Source: Aurantiacibacter spongiae (GTDB lineage: Bacteria > Pseudomonadota > Alphaproteobacteria > Sphingomonadales > Sphingomonadaceae). From it: DNA of 64,000 nt. Location: positions 1,364,001 through 1,428,000 of the forward strand of contig NZ_RPFZ01000001.1 in NCBI RefSeq assembly GCF_003815535.1. Direction: 5' to 3'. Both the position numbers and the translations under genes were made by a program. The notes beneath the pieces are model-generated. The model saw only the letters and a program-made list of their open reading frames with translations. It did not search any database and was not told the DNA's origin. Position 1 is the first letter of the stretch, and each line of letters begins with the position of its first letter. Below, in pieces: positions 52,154-61,799 of the stretch.

Positions 52154-52888
52154 CTACAGGTCGCCGGGATCGGGGTTGGCCTCGGCGGCGCGCTTGGCCG
52201 TCAGCCAGGCTTCGGCCTCGGCCTCCTGCGCGGCTTCGGAGGCGGCCTTTGCGGCCTCCTCGCGCTCGCGGCGCAGTTCCTCGATCAGCTTTTCCTTGTC
52301 GTCGCGCTTGTCGAGCGTGATCGACTCCTGCGTCACGGGTGTTTCCTCACCCTCCGCCGGGGCGGGCGCGCGTTTCGCCGCCTTGGCCACCGCCGCGTCC
52401 AGTTCACGCTGCGAACACAGGCCGAGCGTGACCGGATCCTTGGGCTGGATATTCTGGATGTTCCAGTGGCTGCGTTCGCGGATCGCGTTGATGGTGTTGC
52501 GCGTGGTGCCGATCAGACGGCCGATCTGCGCGTCGGATATTTCCGGGTGGTTACGCAGGATCCAGGCGATGCCGTCGGGCTTGTCCTGCCGCTTGGATAC
52601 CGGCGTGTAGCGCGGTCCCTTCGTGCGGCTGACATCGACGGGCGCCTTCTGCATCCTGAGCTGATAGGAGCTGTCGTTCTGTCCGCGCTCGATCTCCTCG
52701 TGCGTCAGCTCACCCGAATGGACGGGGTCGCGACCGGTGTACTTGGCCCCGGCGAGGTCGTCTGCCATCGCCTGCACCTCGAGGATGTGAAGACCGCAGA
52801 AGTCGGCGATCTGGGTGAAGCTCAGGGCCGTGTTGTCGACCAGCCAGCTGGCGGTCGCATGGGGCATCAGGGGCGTGGGCTGGGCCAC
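52154..52888 (-). CDS. trcR: Cell-cycle transcriptional regulator TrcR (DUF1013)
   Basis: The 244-residue protein has the DUF1013 core: WLVDNTALSFTQIADFCGLH, EVQAMADD, GRDPVHSGELT, LRNHPEISDAQIGRLIGTT and a helix-turn-helix. A charged, coiled-coil-like C-terminal tail follows (about 190-235). In Caulobacter TrcR/DUF1013 binds RNA polymerase and DNA at CtrA-controlled and other cell-cycle promoters. The GTG at 52888 is chosen as start because GGAGA lies 8 bases before it; the ATG at 52867 is an alternative. SciP is also encoded in this window. Confidence 0.92.
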   Translation of the reverse strand: MAQPTPLMPHATASWLVDNTALSFTQIADFCGLHILEVQAMADDLAGAKYTGRDPVHSGELTHEEIERGQNDSSYQLRMQKAPVDVSRTKGPRYTPVSKRQDKPDGIAWILRNHPEISDAQIGRLIGTTRNTINAIRERSHWNIQNIQPKDPVTLGLCSQRELDAAVAKAAKRAPAPAEGEETPVTQESITLDKRDDKEKLIEELRREREEAAKAASEAAQEAEAEAWLTAKRAAEANPDPGDL

Positions 52889-52904
52889 AGGCGTTTCTCC
52901 GGAT

Positions 52905-52940
52905 ACGAAATAAAAGGGCCGCCCCTCGCGGGACGGCCTT
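52905..52940 (-). terminator. Terminator of the plcP-agt-like operon
   Basis: A hairpin with an 11-bp imperfect stem (AAGG, bulge, CCG, mismatch, CCC around loop TCGC) lies 56 bases after the glycosyltransferase stop. On the minus strand it is followed by TTTATTTCG. It separates the operon from trcR. Confidence 0.6.
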
Positions 52941-52995
52941 GCGCTTGGCAGATGTAGAGGCTTTGCCCGCCAACGGCAAGCGTTACCGGCGAAGG

Positions 52996-54039
52996 TCAGG
53001 CGGCGGCGGGTCTGACGGATACCCTCGACGCCGGCGGATCGACGGTCCGCAGGCCGGCAACGAACTGGTCGGCGCTCGCTTCCCAGGTGAAGCTGGTTCC
53101 CCGGGCATGGCAGGCGGCGCGATCGCAGCGAAGCGCGGCGGCGATGGCGTCCTCCAGCCGGTCGTTCATCGCTCCGCTGTCCGGGGAGAGGACGTCGAGC
53201 GGCCCCGGCACGGGAAAGGCGGCGACGGGCGTGCCGCAGGCCATCGCCTCGATCATCACCAGGCCGAACGTGTCGGTCCGGCTGGGAAATACGAACACGT
53301 CCGCCCCGGCATAGCACGCGGCAAGATCATCGCCCTCGCGCCGCCCCAGGAAATGCGCTTCGGGAAAGCGCCGCTGCAGGCTGTCGCGCGCCGGACCGTC
53401 GCCGATCACCACCTTCGATCCGGGATGCGTGTTGCCCAGGAACGCCTCGATGTTCTTCTCCACCGCCACGCGGCCCACGTAGATCTGGATGGGGCGCGGC
53501 AGTTCGAAGAACAGGTCCGGCGGCGCATGGTCGGGTCCGAAGGCGGTGGTGTCGACCCCGCGACCCCAGCGATGCAGCGGCCCGATTCGCTGCGCGCGCA
53601 ATTCGCGCTCGATCGTCGCAGTCGCCACCATCGTCCGCGCGGCCGGCGCGTGGAAGCGGCGGATGAACGGCCAGACAAGCTCTGGCGATAGCCCGGTCCG
53701 GCGGGCGACGTAGTCGGGAAACTGCGTGTGGTAGGCGGTGGTGAACGGCAGATTCCGCTTCACGCAGTGCCCGCGCGCCGCCCAGCCGAGCGGACCTTCG
53801 GTCGCGATATGAATGGCGTCCGGCGCGAAGGCGTCGATGCGCTTCGCCACCGCGCGGCGGCCGGCCAGCGCGAGGCGGATTTCCGGGTAGGAAGGCGCGG
53901 GAAGTGAACCGAACTGATCGGGCGAGATCACTGCGACCCGGTGGCCGCGGCTGCGCAGTTCGGCAACGATCGTCGTGAGCGTGCGGACCACGCCGTTCAT
54001 CTGCGGCAACCACGCATCCGTGACCAGGGCGATCCTCAT
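52996..54039 (-). CDS. agt: GT4 glycosyltransferase, candidate glycolipid synthase Agt
   Basis: The 347-residue protein begins MRIALVTDAWLPQMNGVVRTL, a GT-B fold with the donor-site Gly-rich loop. The HIATEGPLGWAARG, FTTAYHTQFPDYV and PSRTDTFGLVMIEAMACGTPVAAFPV blocks are typical of the GT4 group that glycosylates diacylglycerol. Directly upstream is a PlcP-like phosphoesterase gene (36-base gap). In Sinorhizobium and marine alphaproteobacteria the PlcP-Agt pair replaces phospholipids with glycolipids under phosphate starvation. The sugar donor cannot be deduced. The start after MGAGT was set at MRIALV by homology. Confidence 0.8.
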   Translation of the reverse strand: MRIALVTDAWLPQMNGVVRTLTTIVAELRSRGHRVAVISPDQFGSLPAPSYPEIRLALAGRRAVAKRIDAFAPDAIHIATEGPLGWAARGHCVKRNLPFTTAYHTQFPDYVARRTGLSPELVWPFIRRFHAPAARTMVATATIERELRAQRIGPLHRWGRGVDTTAFGPDHAPPDLFFELPRPIQIYVGRVAVEKNIEAFLGNTHPGSKVVIGDGPARDSLQRRFPEAHFLGRREGDDLAACYAGADVFVFPSRTDTFGLVMIEAMACGTPVAAFPVPGPLDVLSPDSGAMNDRLEDAIAAALRCDRAACHARGTSFTWEASADQFVAGLRTVDPPASRVSVRPAAA

Positions 54040-54075
54040 GGTTCCCGCTCCCACGCCGCCCCCCGTCGCCGCCGA

Positions 54076-55008
54076 TCAGGCCGCGAGCACCCCGGCGCGG
54101 TCCGCTTCTGCGCCGGTCGCGGCGAGCCGTTCCTCGCGCGCCGCGACTTCGGCGGGCCAGTCGAGGATTTCCATGCGACCGTCCTCGTGCTCGACCAGCG
54201 CGTTGCATCCCTCGACCCAGTCGCCATCGTTCCAGTATTCGACCTGCCGCCCCTGCGGCCCGATCATGCGGTGTTCGGCGGTATGGATATGACCGCACAC
54301 CACCCCGTCCAGCCCGCGTTCCGCCGCGGCGCGCGAGACGACTTCCTCGTAGCGGCCGATGAACTCCACCGCGTTCTTGACCCGGTGCTTGGCCGTCTTC
54401 GACAAGGACCAGTAGGGCAGGCCGAGCGTGCGGCGGGCGGCGTTGACCCAGTTGTTCGCCGCCATCAGCAGATGGTAGGCGGTATCGCCGACGAAGGCGA
54501 GCCAGCGATGCGACAGCATGACGGCGTCGAACTCGTCGCCATGCAGCACCATGAGCCGCCGCCCGTCGGCGGTGTCGTGGAAGGCCGCGCGGCGGATCTC
54601 GATACCGCCGAAGTTGAGACCGGTGAACTGCCGGAACATCTCGTCGTGATTGCCGGGGATGTACACGATCCGGGTTCCGCGCTTCGCCCGTTTGAGAAGG
54701 CGCCAGACAATGTCGTTGTGAGCGGCCGGCCAGTAGAACTTCCTCTTCAGCCGCCAGCCGTCGATGATGTCGCCCACGAGATAGAGCGTGTCCGAACCCG
54801 TGCTGTCGAGAAAGTCGATCAGGAGGTCGGCATTGCACCCCCTGGTTCCCAGGTGAATGTCCGAGATCCAGATCGTGCGATAGCGGCGACGCGGTTCGGG
54901 CGGGCGCTCGGGACGCGCCGGCTCCTGCGGCGTCAACCGTTCGAGCGACGGGACGGCGCGGACCGGTCCGGAATTGCCGACATAGCCGTCGATGTAGTCG
55001 CTGAACAT
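54076..55008 (-). CDS. plcP: PlcP-like metallophosphoesterase (phospholipid phosphodiesterase), often annotated UDP-2,3-diacylglucosamine diphosphatase
   Basis: The 310-residue calcineurin-like phosphoesterase has the metal ligands ISDIHLGTRG, LVGDIIDGW, IPGNHDE and CGHIHTAEH. The sequence WRLKRKFYWPAAHND and the TGLNFGGIEI block match the PlcP group (Sinorhizobium SMc00171 type), which cleaves phosphatidylcholine/ethanolamine during phosphate limitation, more than the LpxH group. It is upstream of the glycosyltransferase. Its promoter region has three TGAC at 11-base intervals, as in a Pho box. LpxH function remains the alternative. Confidence 0.78.
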   Translation of the reverse strand: MFSDYIDGYVGNSGPVRAVPSLERLTPQEPARPERPPEPRRRYRTIWISDIHLGTRGCNADLLIDFLDSTGSDTLYLVGDIIDGWRLKRKFYWPAAHNDIVWRLLKRAKRGTRIVYIPGNHDEMFRQFTGLNFGGIEIRRAAFHDTADGRRLMVLHGDEFDAVMLSHRWLAFVGDTAYHLLMAANNWVNAARRTLGLPYWSLSKTAKHRVKNAVEFIGRYEEVVSRAAAERGLDGVVCGHIHTAEHRMIGPQGRQVEYWNDGDWVEGCNALVEHEDGRMEILDWPAEVAAREERLAATGAEADRAGVLAA

Positions 55009-55090
55009 GGTGGGCGCCCTCGCATGGCCTGGTCCTGGCCTGGATCACCTAGCGCGCGAATGTTACGCCCCGCGCAAGGTTGCGAGTCCG

Positions 55091-55119
55091 TTTGACGACA
55101 TTGTGACCGATTGGTGACG
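55091..55119 (-). promoter_or_regulatory. Candidate Pho box upstream of the plcP-agt-like operon
   Basis: TGAC occurs at 55093, 55104 and 55115, exactly 11 bases apart. On the minus strand this reads as three consecutive 11-base units, GTCACCAATCG, GTCACAATGTC and GTCAAACGGAC. PhoB boxes are built of 11-bp direct repeats of a TGTCA(T/C)-like core, so layout and core agree, though the cores are not perfect. It lies about 83 bases upstream of the plcP start in the 55009-55136 gap, which holds no other clear signal. Confidence 0.55.
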
Positions 55120-55136
55120 CCGCCCGCACGCTCCGG

Positions 55137-56144
55137 TCAGCCGGCGACCTTCAGCACGATCTTGCCGATATGCTCGCCCGCCTCCATGCGTTCGTGCGCC
55201 GCGGCCGCGTCGGCCAGCGCGAACACCTCGTCCATTTCCGGATGGAGGCGGTCCTGTTCGACCAGCGGCCACACTTCGCGAAAGATCTCGTCCGCCACCA
55301 ATCCCTTGAACGCATCCGATCGCGGGCGCAGCGTCGAGCCGGTCATCGTCTGGCGTTTCGTCATGAGCCTGGCCATATCGATCCGTGCCTGCGCTCCGCC
55401 GAGCACGGCGATGGTGACATGGCGGCCATTCGTCGCCAGGCAGGCGAGATTGCGCTGGACATAGTCGCCCGAAACCATGTCGAGCACCACGTCGCAGCCG
55501 CGTCCGTCGGTGAGGGTCTTCACGCGCTCGGAGAAATCCTGCGTGTTGTAGTTGATCGCGTGGTCCGCCCCGATCCGGCGGGCCGCGGCGCACTTCTCGT
55601 CGCTGCCGCAGGTGACGATGACACTCATGTCGAACAGTTTCGCCAGCTTGATCGCCATCGTACCGATGCCCGAGGTCCCGCCGTGAACCAGCAGAACTTC
55701 GCCGTCGCGCGCCAGCCCGCGCTGGAAGACGTTGTGCCAGACGGTGAACAGCGTTTCGGGTATCGCCGCAGCTTGCGCCATCGTCAGCGTCGCGGGGACG
55801 GGCAGGCAATGTTCGGGCCGGGCGATGCAGAATTCGGCATAGCCACCCCCGGCCACCAGCGCGCAGACCCGCTTGCCCGCCTCCCCCGCGTCCACCCCGT
55901 CGCCCACCGACACCACGGTGCCGGAAATCTCCAGCCCCGGCAGGTCCGACGCGCCCGCGGGTGCCGGATACTTGCCCGCGCGTTGCAGGCAGTCGGGCCG
56001 GTTGACCCCGGCGTGATCGACCCTGACCAGCACTTCGCCCGGCTGCGGCACCGGCAACGGTCTGTGTTCTGGCTGGAGGACGCCGGGTCCGCCGGGTTCG
56101 CTGATCGCGATGGCCGTCATGGTGGCTGGCAGGTCGTCCGGCAC
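55137..56144 (-). CDS. NAD(P)H:quinone oxidoreductase / zinc-less alcohol dehydrogenase (TP53I3/PIG3-like)
   Basis: The 335-residue MDR-family protein starts MPDDLPATMTAIAISEPGGPGVLQ. It has the nucleotide-binding HGGTSGIGTMAIKLAK and the CGSDEKCAAARRIGADHAINY segment. It lacks the structural zinc Cys cluster, as in quinone oxidoreductases of the PIG3/QOR type. It may reduce quinones with NADPH. It runs divergently from DUF1192, 103 bases away, and is upstream of the Pho-like operon on the same strand. Confidence 0.9.
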   Translation of the reverse strand: MPDDLPATMTAIAISEPGGPGVLQPEHRPLPVPQPGEVLVRVDHAGVNRPDCLQRAGKYPAPAGASDLPGLEISGTVVSVGDGVDAGEAGKRVCALVAGGGYAEFCIARPEHCLPVPATLTMAQAAAIPETLFTVWHNVFQRGLARDGEVLLVHGGTSGIGTMAIKLAKLFDMSVIVTCGSDEKCAAARRIGADHAINYNTQDFSERVKTLTDGRGCDVVLDMVSGDYVQRNLACLATNGRHVTIAVLGGAQARIDMARLMTKRQTMTGSTLRPRSDAFKGLVADEIFREVWPLVEQDRLHPEMDEVFALADAAAAHERMEAGEHIGKIVLKVAG

Positions 56145-56247
56145 TGATACCCCTTTTCAACACATCGCAAGCAATTGCGCCCCGGCGCGCATCCCTAGGG
56201 CGGGGCGGCATTGACAGCAAGCCGCCCGCGACCGATGCTGCCTCCAG

Positions 56248-56454
56248 ATGCACGAGGACGAGCTTCCGCGGACGCGTTCCGATGCCGCCGGTCAGCTGGC
56301 CGGCGAACCGCTCGACAGCTATTCGCAGGACGAGCTGATGGCGCGCATCGCCTTGCTGGAAGCCGAGATCGAACGGGTCCGCCGCCGCCATGCGAAGGCG
56401 GCGGCGCATCGGCAGGCCGCCGACACGCTGTTCCGACCGCGAGAGGCCGACTGA
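56248..56454 (+). CDS. DUF1192 small protein
   Basis: The 68-residue protein matches DUF1192: an acidic N-terminus, then SYSQDELMARIALLEAEIERVRRRHAKA, a short amphipathic helix that likely forms a coiled coil, and a basic end. It is an alphaproteobacterial family of unknown function. It lies 163 bases upstream of clpA on the same strand. The gap between them (56455-56617) has no clear promoter and is too short for clpS. Confidence 0.85.
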   Translation: MHEDELPRTRSDAAGQLAGEPLDSYSQDELMARIALLEAEIERVRRRHAKAAAHRQAADTLFRPREAD

Positions 56455-56617
56455 TGGGCCGCCGGCCCCGCCGACCTCTCGAAATCGCGCGAAGGCGCCC
56501 TACATACCCGTTTGAAACCGCCAGGCCCGCCGCCGGCATTAGGCCCGCGTTCACCGCGCGCGCCGCATATTCACACTCCAAGACCTGACCGGGCCTGACG
56601 CCAACGTAAGGACGACA

Positions 56618-58987
56618 ATGCCAAGTTTCGCGCAAAACCTCGAAAAGACCCTGCACTCGGCGATCCAGAACGCGATCGACCGCAGCCACGAATACGCGAC
56701 GCTCGAACATCTGTTGCTGGCGCTGGTCAACGATCCGGAAGCGAGCGACGTGATGAATGCCTGCGGCGTGGACATGGACGAGCTGGGCAATGTGGTGCGC
56801 CAGTATCTCGATCAGGAATACCAGTCGCTGAAAACCGACGAGGACGCCGATCCGCAGCCCACCGCCGGGTTCCAGCGCGTGATCCAGCGCGCGATCCTGC
56901 ACGTGCAGTCGAGCGGCAAGGACACCGTCACCGGCGCGAACGTGCTCGTCGCGCTGTTCTCCGAGCGCGACAGCTATGCGGTCTATTTTCTGCAGCAGCA
57001 GGACATGAGCCGGCTGGACGCGGTCAGCTTCATCTCGCACGGCATCGGCAAGGGCGGCCGGCAGATCGACACCCGCAATGCCGAAGGTAGCGAGGAGGAA
57101 GCGCCCGCCCGCGGCGAAGAGAAGGCCGAAAAGTCCAAGAAGGATTCCGCGCTCGACCAGTTCTGCGTCAACCTCAACCAGAAGGCGCTGGACGGCAAGG
57201 TCGATCCGCTCATCGGGCGCGGCCCGGAAGTGGATCGCACGGTGCAGATCCTGTGTCGCCGGTCGAAGAACAACCCGCTCTACGTCGGCGATCCCGGCGT
57301 CGGCAAGACCGCCATCGCCGAAGGTCTCGCGCGCAAGATCGTCGAGGGCGAGGTGCCCGAGGTGCTCGAGGACGCGGTCATCTACTCGCTCGACATGGGC
57401 GCGCTGCTGGCCGGTACCCGCTATCGCGGCGATTTCGAGGAACGGCTGAAGCAGGTCGTGAACGAGCTGGAAAAGATGCCCGAGGCGATCCTGTTCATCG
57501 ACGAGATCCACACGGTCATCGGCGCGGGCGCGACCAGCGGCGGGGCGATGGACGCTTCCAACCTGCTCAAGCCCGCACTGTCGAGCGGCACGATCCGCTG
57601 CGTGGGTTCGACCACCTACAAGGAATTCCGCAACCACTTCGAGAAGGACCGGGCGCTGCTGCGGCGCTTCCAGAAGATCGACGTGAACGAACCCACGGTG
57701 GAGGACACGATCAAGATCCTCAAGGGTCTGCGCTCCGCCTTCGAGGAGCATCACAAGGTCAAGTACACGCCGGATGCGATCAAGACCGCAGTGGAGATGA
57801 GCGCGCGCTACATCAACGACCGCAAGCTGCCCGACAAGGCGATCGACGTGATCGACGAGGTCGGTGCGATGCAGATGCTCGTGCCGCCCAGCCGCCGGCG
57901 CAAGACCATCACCGCCAAGGAGATCGAGAAGGTCATCGCGACGATGGCGCGCATTCCCCCCAAATCGGTCAGCAAGGACGACAAGGCCGCGCTGTCGAAC
58001 CTGGAAAAGGATCTGAAGCGCGTGGTCTACGGTCAGGACGAGGCGATCGAGCGCCTGTCCACCGCCATGAAGCTGAGCCGCGCCGGTCTGCGCGAGGCGG
58101 ACAAGCCCATCGGCTCGTTCCTGTTTTCCGGCCCCACCGGCGTCGGCAAGACCGAGGTCGCGCGCCAGCTCGCCAGCATCATGGGGATCGAGCTGAAGCG
58201 TTTCGACATGTCGGAATACATGGAGCGCCACTCGGTCAGCCGCCTGATCGGCGCCCCTCCGGGCTATGTCGGCTACGATCAGGGCGGCCTGCTGACCGAC
58301 GCCATCGACCAGCACCCGCACTGCGTGCTGCTGCTGGACGAGATCGAGAAGGCGCACCCCGACCTGTTCAACATCCTGCTGCAGGTGATGGATAACGGCA
58401 AGCTGACCGATCACCACGGCAAGACCGTCGATTTCCGCAACGTCGTTCTCATCATGACGACCAATGCCGGCGCGGCGGACGCGGCGAAACAGGGCATCGG
58501 CTTTGGCAGCGGCACCAAGCTCGAGGCGAGCGAGGAAGCGGTGAAGAAGATGTTCACCCCGGAATTCCGCAACCGCCTCGATGCGATCGTGCCCTTCGCC
58601 TATCTCGGCAGCGAGACGATCAGCCGCGTGGTCGACAAGTTCATCCTCCAGCTGGAACTGCAACTGTCGGAGCAGAACGTGCACATCCAGTTCGACGGCG
58701 ATGCCCGCGAATGGCTGGGCAAGCGCGGTTACGACAAGCTGATGGGCGCCCGTCCGATGGCGCGCCTGATCCAGGAAAAGGTGAAGCAGCCGCTGGCCGA
58801 GGAATTGCTGTTCGGCAAGCTGGCGAGCGGCGGCGAGGTGCATGTCAGCGTGAAGGACGACAAGCTCGCCTTCGAACTGACCCCGGCGCCGCCCAAGGGC
58901 CGCAAGAAGAAGGCGAAGAAGGCCAGGCCCGCCAAGCCCTCTTCCGACGCCGATGCCGAGAACGAGGCGGGCAGGAACGAGGACTAG
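56618..58987 (+). CDS. clpA: ATP-dependent Clp protease ATP-binding subunit ClpA
   Basis: The 789-residue AAA+ unfoldase has the N-domain (about 1-145), AAA module 1 with Walker A Lys230 ([10 protein letters not shown]) and AAA module 2 with Lys511 ([10 protein letters not shown]). The ClpP-docking loop shows an IGF tripeptide (KQGIGFGSG). The Lys/Ala-rich C-terminal tail is longer than usual. With ClpP it degrades N-degron and SsrA-tagged proteins. The ClpS adaptor gene, commonly upstream, is not in the window. Confidence 0.96.
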   Translation: MPSFAQNLEKTLHSAIQNAIDRSHEYATLEHLLLALVNDPEASDVMNACGVDMDELGNVVRQYLDQEYQSLKTDEDADPQPTAGFQRVIQRAILHVQSSGKDTVTGANVLVALFSERDSYAVYFLQQQDMSRLDAVSFISHGIGKGGRQIDTRNAEGSEEEAPARGEEKAEKSKKDSALDQFCVNLNQKALDGKVDPLIGRGPEVDRTVQILCRRSKNNPLYVGDPGVGKTAIAEGLARKIVEGEVPEVLEDAVIYSLDMGALLAGTRYRGDFEERLKQVVNELEKMPEAILFIDEIHTVIGAGATSGGAMDASNLLKPALSSGTIRCVGSTTYKEFRNHFEKDRALLRRFQKIDVNEPTVEDTIKILKGLRSAFEEHHKVKYTPDAIKTAVEMSARYINDRKLPDKAIDVIDEVGAMQMLVPPSRRRKTITAKEIEKVIATMARIPPKSVSKDDKAALSNLEKDLKRVVYGQDEAIERLSTAMKLSRAGLREADKPIGSFLFSGPTGVGKTEVARQLASIMGIELKRFDMSEYMERHSVSRLIGAPPGYVGYDQGGLLTDAIDQHPHCVLLLDEIEKAHPDLFNILLQVMDNGKLTDHHGKTVDFRNVVLIMTTNAGAADAAKQGIGFGSGTKLEASEEAVKKMFTPEFRNRLDAIVPFAYLGSETISRVVDKFILQLELQLSEQNVHIQFDGDAREWLGKRGYDKLMGARPMARLIQEKVKQPLAEELLFGKLASGGEVHVSVKDDKLAFELTPAPPKGRKKKAKKARPAKPSSDADAENEAGRNED

Positions 58988-59019
58988 GCGGCGGGCGCGC
59001 GGCGGATTACCGATCCGGC

Positions 59020-60747
59020 ATGACGCTTCGCCAACTCACCATCGTTCTGGCGGCGGGGGCCTCGGCCCTCGCCGCTTCGGTATGCGCGCAGGAACACGCC
59101 CCGCCGCTCGCCGAACGAACCGGCGAAAGCGACCTGCCGCTCGAAGGCGCGAGGGCGGGCGAGCATATCGAACACGCCTCGTTGTCGATCCTGGTCGATC
59201 CGGCCCACCGGCAGATTGCCGGGGCGATACTCTACCGCATCGTCGCCACCGCTCCGCTGGACCGGCTGGCGCTCGATCTCGACCCGCGCTTCGCCATCTC
59301 CGACGTCTCGGTTGACGACACGGCCATCGCGCCCGGCCGGTGGCGCAATCCCGACGGGCTGCTCACGATCGATCTGCCGCGCCCGCTTGCCGCCGGGGAC
59401 ACGGCGATACTGGCGCTGCGCTATCGCGGCGCGCCGCATGTCGCCGCCAATCCGCCGTGGGAAGGCGGAATGACCTGGTCCGAAACACCGGACGGGCAGC
59501 CCTGGATCGCCAGCACCGTGCAGGGCGAGGGGTGCGACCTGTTCTGGCCCTGCATCGATTCCTCCGCGCACCGGATCGACACGATGGACCTGCTCGTCAC
59601 CGTCCCGGAGGCGCTGACGGCGGCGGGCAATGGCCGACTGATCGGCACGACGGACAATGACGACGGCACGCGGACCTTCCACTGGCGGGCGAGAAATCCG
59701 TCGAATTACGGAATCGCGCTGCAAATAGCGCCCTACGAACTGGCCCGGCGCGACTACGCCAGCCGCTTCGGCAATATCGTGCCGATCCGGTTCTGGCACC
59801 TGCCCGGGCATGACGACGGGGTGAACCGCCTGCTGGGGGAAATGGAGGACTTCCTCGCCTTTTTCGAAAGCACGGTCGGCCCCTACCCTTTCGCCGACGA
59901 GAAGGCCGGCATTGCCGAGACCCCGCATCTCGGCATGGAACACCAGACCATCAATGCCTACGGCAACGGTTTCGCGCGCGATCCGCTGGGGTATGACTGG
60001 TTGCTCCATCACGAATTCGCGCATGAGTGGTTCGGCAACCAGCTGACCCATGCCAGCATCAACCACATGTGGTTGCACGAAGGGCTGGGCACGTGGATGC
60101 AGCCGCTCTATCTCGAACGCACGCGCGGTCGCATGCAGTACGATGCCGAAATGTGGCGCTACCGCACGCAGATCGCCAGCCGCGTACCGCTCGTTTCGCC
60201 GGACGCCGTGCGGCCCGATTACAATGACAGCGACGCGGGTTGGGGCACCGACATCTACTACAAGGGCGCCTGGGTGCTGCACACGCTGCGCCATCTGGTC
60301 GGGGACGAGGTGCTGTTTCCGGCCATTACCCGGCTGGTCTACGGCACGGACGATCCGCGCCCCGGCGCGATCCGGCCGGTGACCCGCACGACCGACGATT
60401 TTCGCCGCATTCTCGAAGACAAGTCGGGCCGCGACCTGCGCTGGTTCTTCGATGCCTATTTCACCCGGGCGGACCTGCCTCGCCTCGCATCCGCTCGCGA
60501 AGGCGGGGATCTGCTGCTCGAATGGCAGACACCCTCCCGATATCCGTTCGAAATGCCCGTCGAGGTGGAGATCGACGGAAACCGCGTGTCGGTGCCCATG
60601 ACGGGCGGCCGCGCGAAGCTCGCGCTGGACAGTGGGGATCGCCATGTCCTCCTCGATCCGGACAACCGCATATTGAGGGCCGATGACGCCATTGCCGCAT
60701 GGCGTGCGGCGCAGGAGGAACGGCGGGAGGCAGCCGCGGCCGAGTAG
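59020..60747 (+). CDS. Exported M1-family metallopeptidase
   Basis: The 575-residue protein has a signal peptide (about 1-24) and an M1 fold with GMEHQTINAYG in place of the GAMEN motif. The zinc motif HEFAH is at 331-335, with the downstream Glu in LHEGLGTW. The GMEHQ variant is typical of one exported M1 branch. It lacks the extra C-terminal domain of PepN, so it is shorter. It would cut peptides in the periplasm or outside. It starts 33 bases after clpA. Confidence 0.93.
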   Translation: MTLRQLTIVLAAGASALAASVCAQEHAPPLAERTGESDLPLEGARAGEHIEHASLSILVDPAHRQIAGAILYRIVATAPLDRLALDLDPRFAISDVSVDDTAIAPGRWRNPDGLLTIDLPRPLAAGDTAILALRYRGAPHVAANPPWEGGMTWSETPDGQPWIASTVQGEGCDLFWPCIDSSAHRIDTMDLLVTVPEALTAAGNGRLIGTTDNDDGTRTFHWRARNPSNYGIALQIAPYELARRDYASRFGNIVPIRFWHLPGHDDGVNRLLGEMEDFLAFFESTVGPYPFADEKAGIAETPHLGMEHQTINAYGNGFARDPLGYDWLLHHEFAHEWFGNQLTHASINHMWLHEGLGTWMQPLYLERTRGRMQYDAEMWRYRTQIASRVPLVSPDAVRPDYNDSDAGWGTDIYYKGAWVLHTLRHLVGDEVLFPAITRLVYGTDDPRPGAIRPVTRTTDDFRRILEDKSGRDLRWFFDAYFTRADLPRLASAREGGDLLLEWQTPSRYPFEMPVEVEIDGNRVSVPMTGGRAKLALDSGDRHVLLDPDNRILRADDAIAAWRAAQEERREAAAAE

Positions 60748-60782
60748 GAACGAACCGGGCACGCCGCCGGTTCATCCATGCG

Positions 60783-61787
60783 ATGAGCGCCGCCTTTTCC
60801 TGGATCAAGCCCGACCCGCACGGCATCTACATTCCGCCCGCCGATTGCTGGATCGACCCCTCGAAGCCGGTCGACAAGGCACTGGTCACGCACGGCCATG
60901 CCGACCACGCGCGCGGCGGGCACGGCAAGACCGTGGCCACGCCCGAGACGCTGGCGATCATGGAACTGCGCTACAACACGCGGGAAAACACGCGGCCCGT
61001 GGAATATGGCGAGACGGTACGGCTCGATGGCGGGGTCGATGCGACCTACATTCCCGCCGGCCACGTGCTCGGCAGCGCGCAGATCCTGCTCGAACATGCC
61101 GGGGAGAGGGTTGTCGTGACAGGCGATTACAAGCGCCGGCCCGATCCGACCTGTCCGCCCTTCGAAGTGACGCCGTGCGATATCTTCATCACCGAGGCGA
61201 CTTTCGGCCTGCCGGTGTTCACGCATCCGCCCATCGCGCAGGAAATGGCCAAGCTGACCGACCGCCTCGCCGCCCACCCCGATCGCTGCGTCCTCGTCGG
61301 CGCCTATGCCCTCGGCAAGGCGCAGCGCGTGATCGCGGAATTGCGCGCGGCCGGGCATGGCGAACCGATCTATCTCCACGGCGCGATGGAAAAGATGTGC
61401 CGGCTGTACGAGGAATTCGGCGTCGATCTTGGCGAACTGCGCCTCGTTTCCGATCACGCGAAGGACGATATGCGCGGTTCGGTAGTGGTGTGCCCGCCCT
61501 CCGCCCTCAACGACCGTTGGAGCCGCCGGCTGCCCGACCCCATCACGGCCATGGCGAGCGGCTGGATGCGCGTGCGCCAGCGCGCCCGTCAGCGCAATGT
61601 CGAGCTGCCGCTGGTGATTTCCGACCACGCCGACTGGCACGAGCTGACGCGCACCGTGGAAGAGGTCGACCCGCAGGAAACGTGGATCACCCACGGCCGC
61701 GAGGAAGCGCTGCTGCGCTGGTGCCAGCTGGGCCAGCGGCGCGCCCGCGCACTGGCGATGGTGGGGTATGAGGACGAGGATGACTGA
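60783..61787 (+). CDS. Ligase-associated DNA exonuclease (MBL fold, beta-CASP)
   Basis: The 334-residue metallo-beta-lactamase/beta-CASP nuclease has the metal motif VTHGHADHARGG, followed by AGHVLGSAQILLE, VVTGDYKRRPDP and ISDHADWHELT. It is encoded 13 bases before an ATP-dependent DNA ligase, the pair that defines the ligase-associated family. It probably resects or trims DNA ends in repair. The start MSAAFSW follows a purine-poor leader; the upstream frame is a shadow. Confidence 0.92.
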   Translation: MSAAFSWIKPDPHGIYIPPADCWIDPSKPVDKALVTHGHADHARGGHGKTVATPETLAIMELRYNTRENTRPVEYGETVRLDGGVDATYIPAGHVLGSAQILLEHAGERVVVTGDYKRRPDPTCPPFEVTPCDIFITEATFGLPVFTHPPIAQEMAKLTDRLAAHPDRCVLVGAYALGKAQRVIAELRAAGHGEPIYLHGAMEKMCRLYEEFGVDLGELRLVSDHAKDDMRGSVVVCPPSALNDRWSRRLPDPITAMASGWMRVRQRARQRNVELPLVISDHADWHELTRTVEEVDPQETWITHGREEALLRWCQLGQRRARALAMVGYEDEDD

Positions 61788-61799
61788 GGCGGGCCGCTG

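Noticed and set aside
56195-58843. 882-codon minus-strand ORF opposite clpA
   Set aside because: Antisense shadow of clpA; the clpA Walker and IGF motifs show the true frame.
60747-60772. GGAAC-N16-CGGTT before the exonuclease gene
   Set aside because: Same -10 mismatch and an implied start almost on the ATG, so it is not a convincing promoter.
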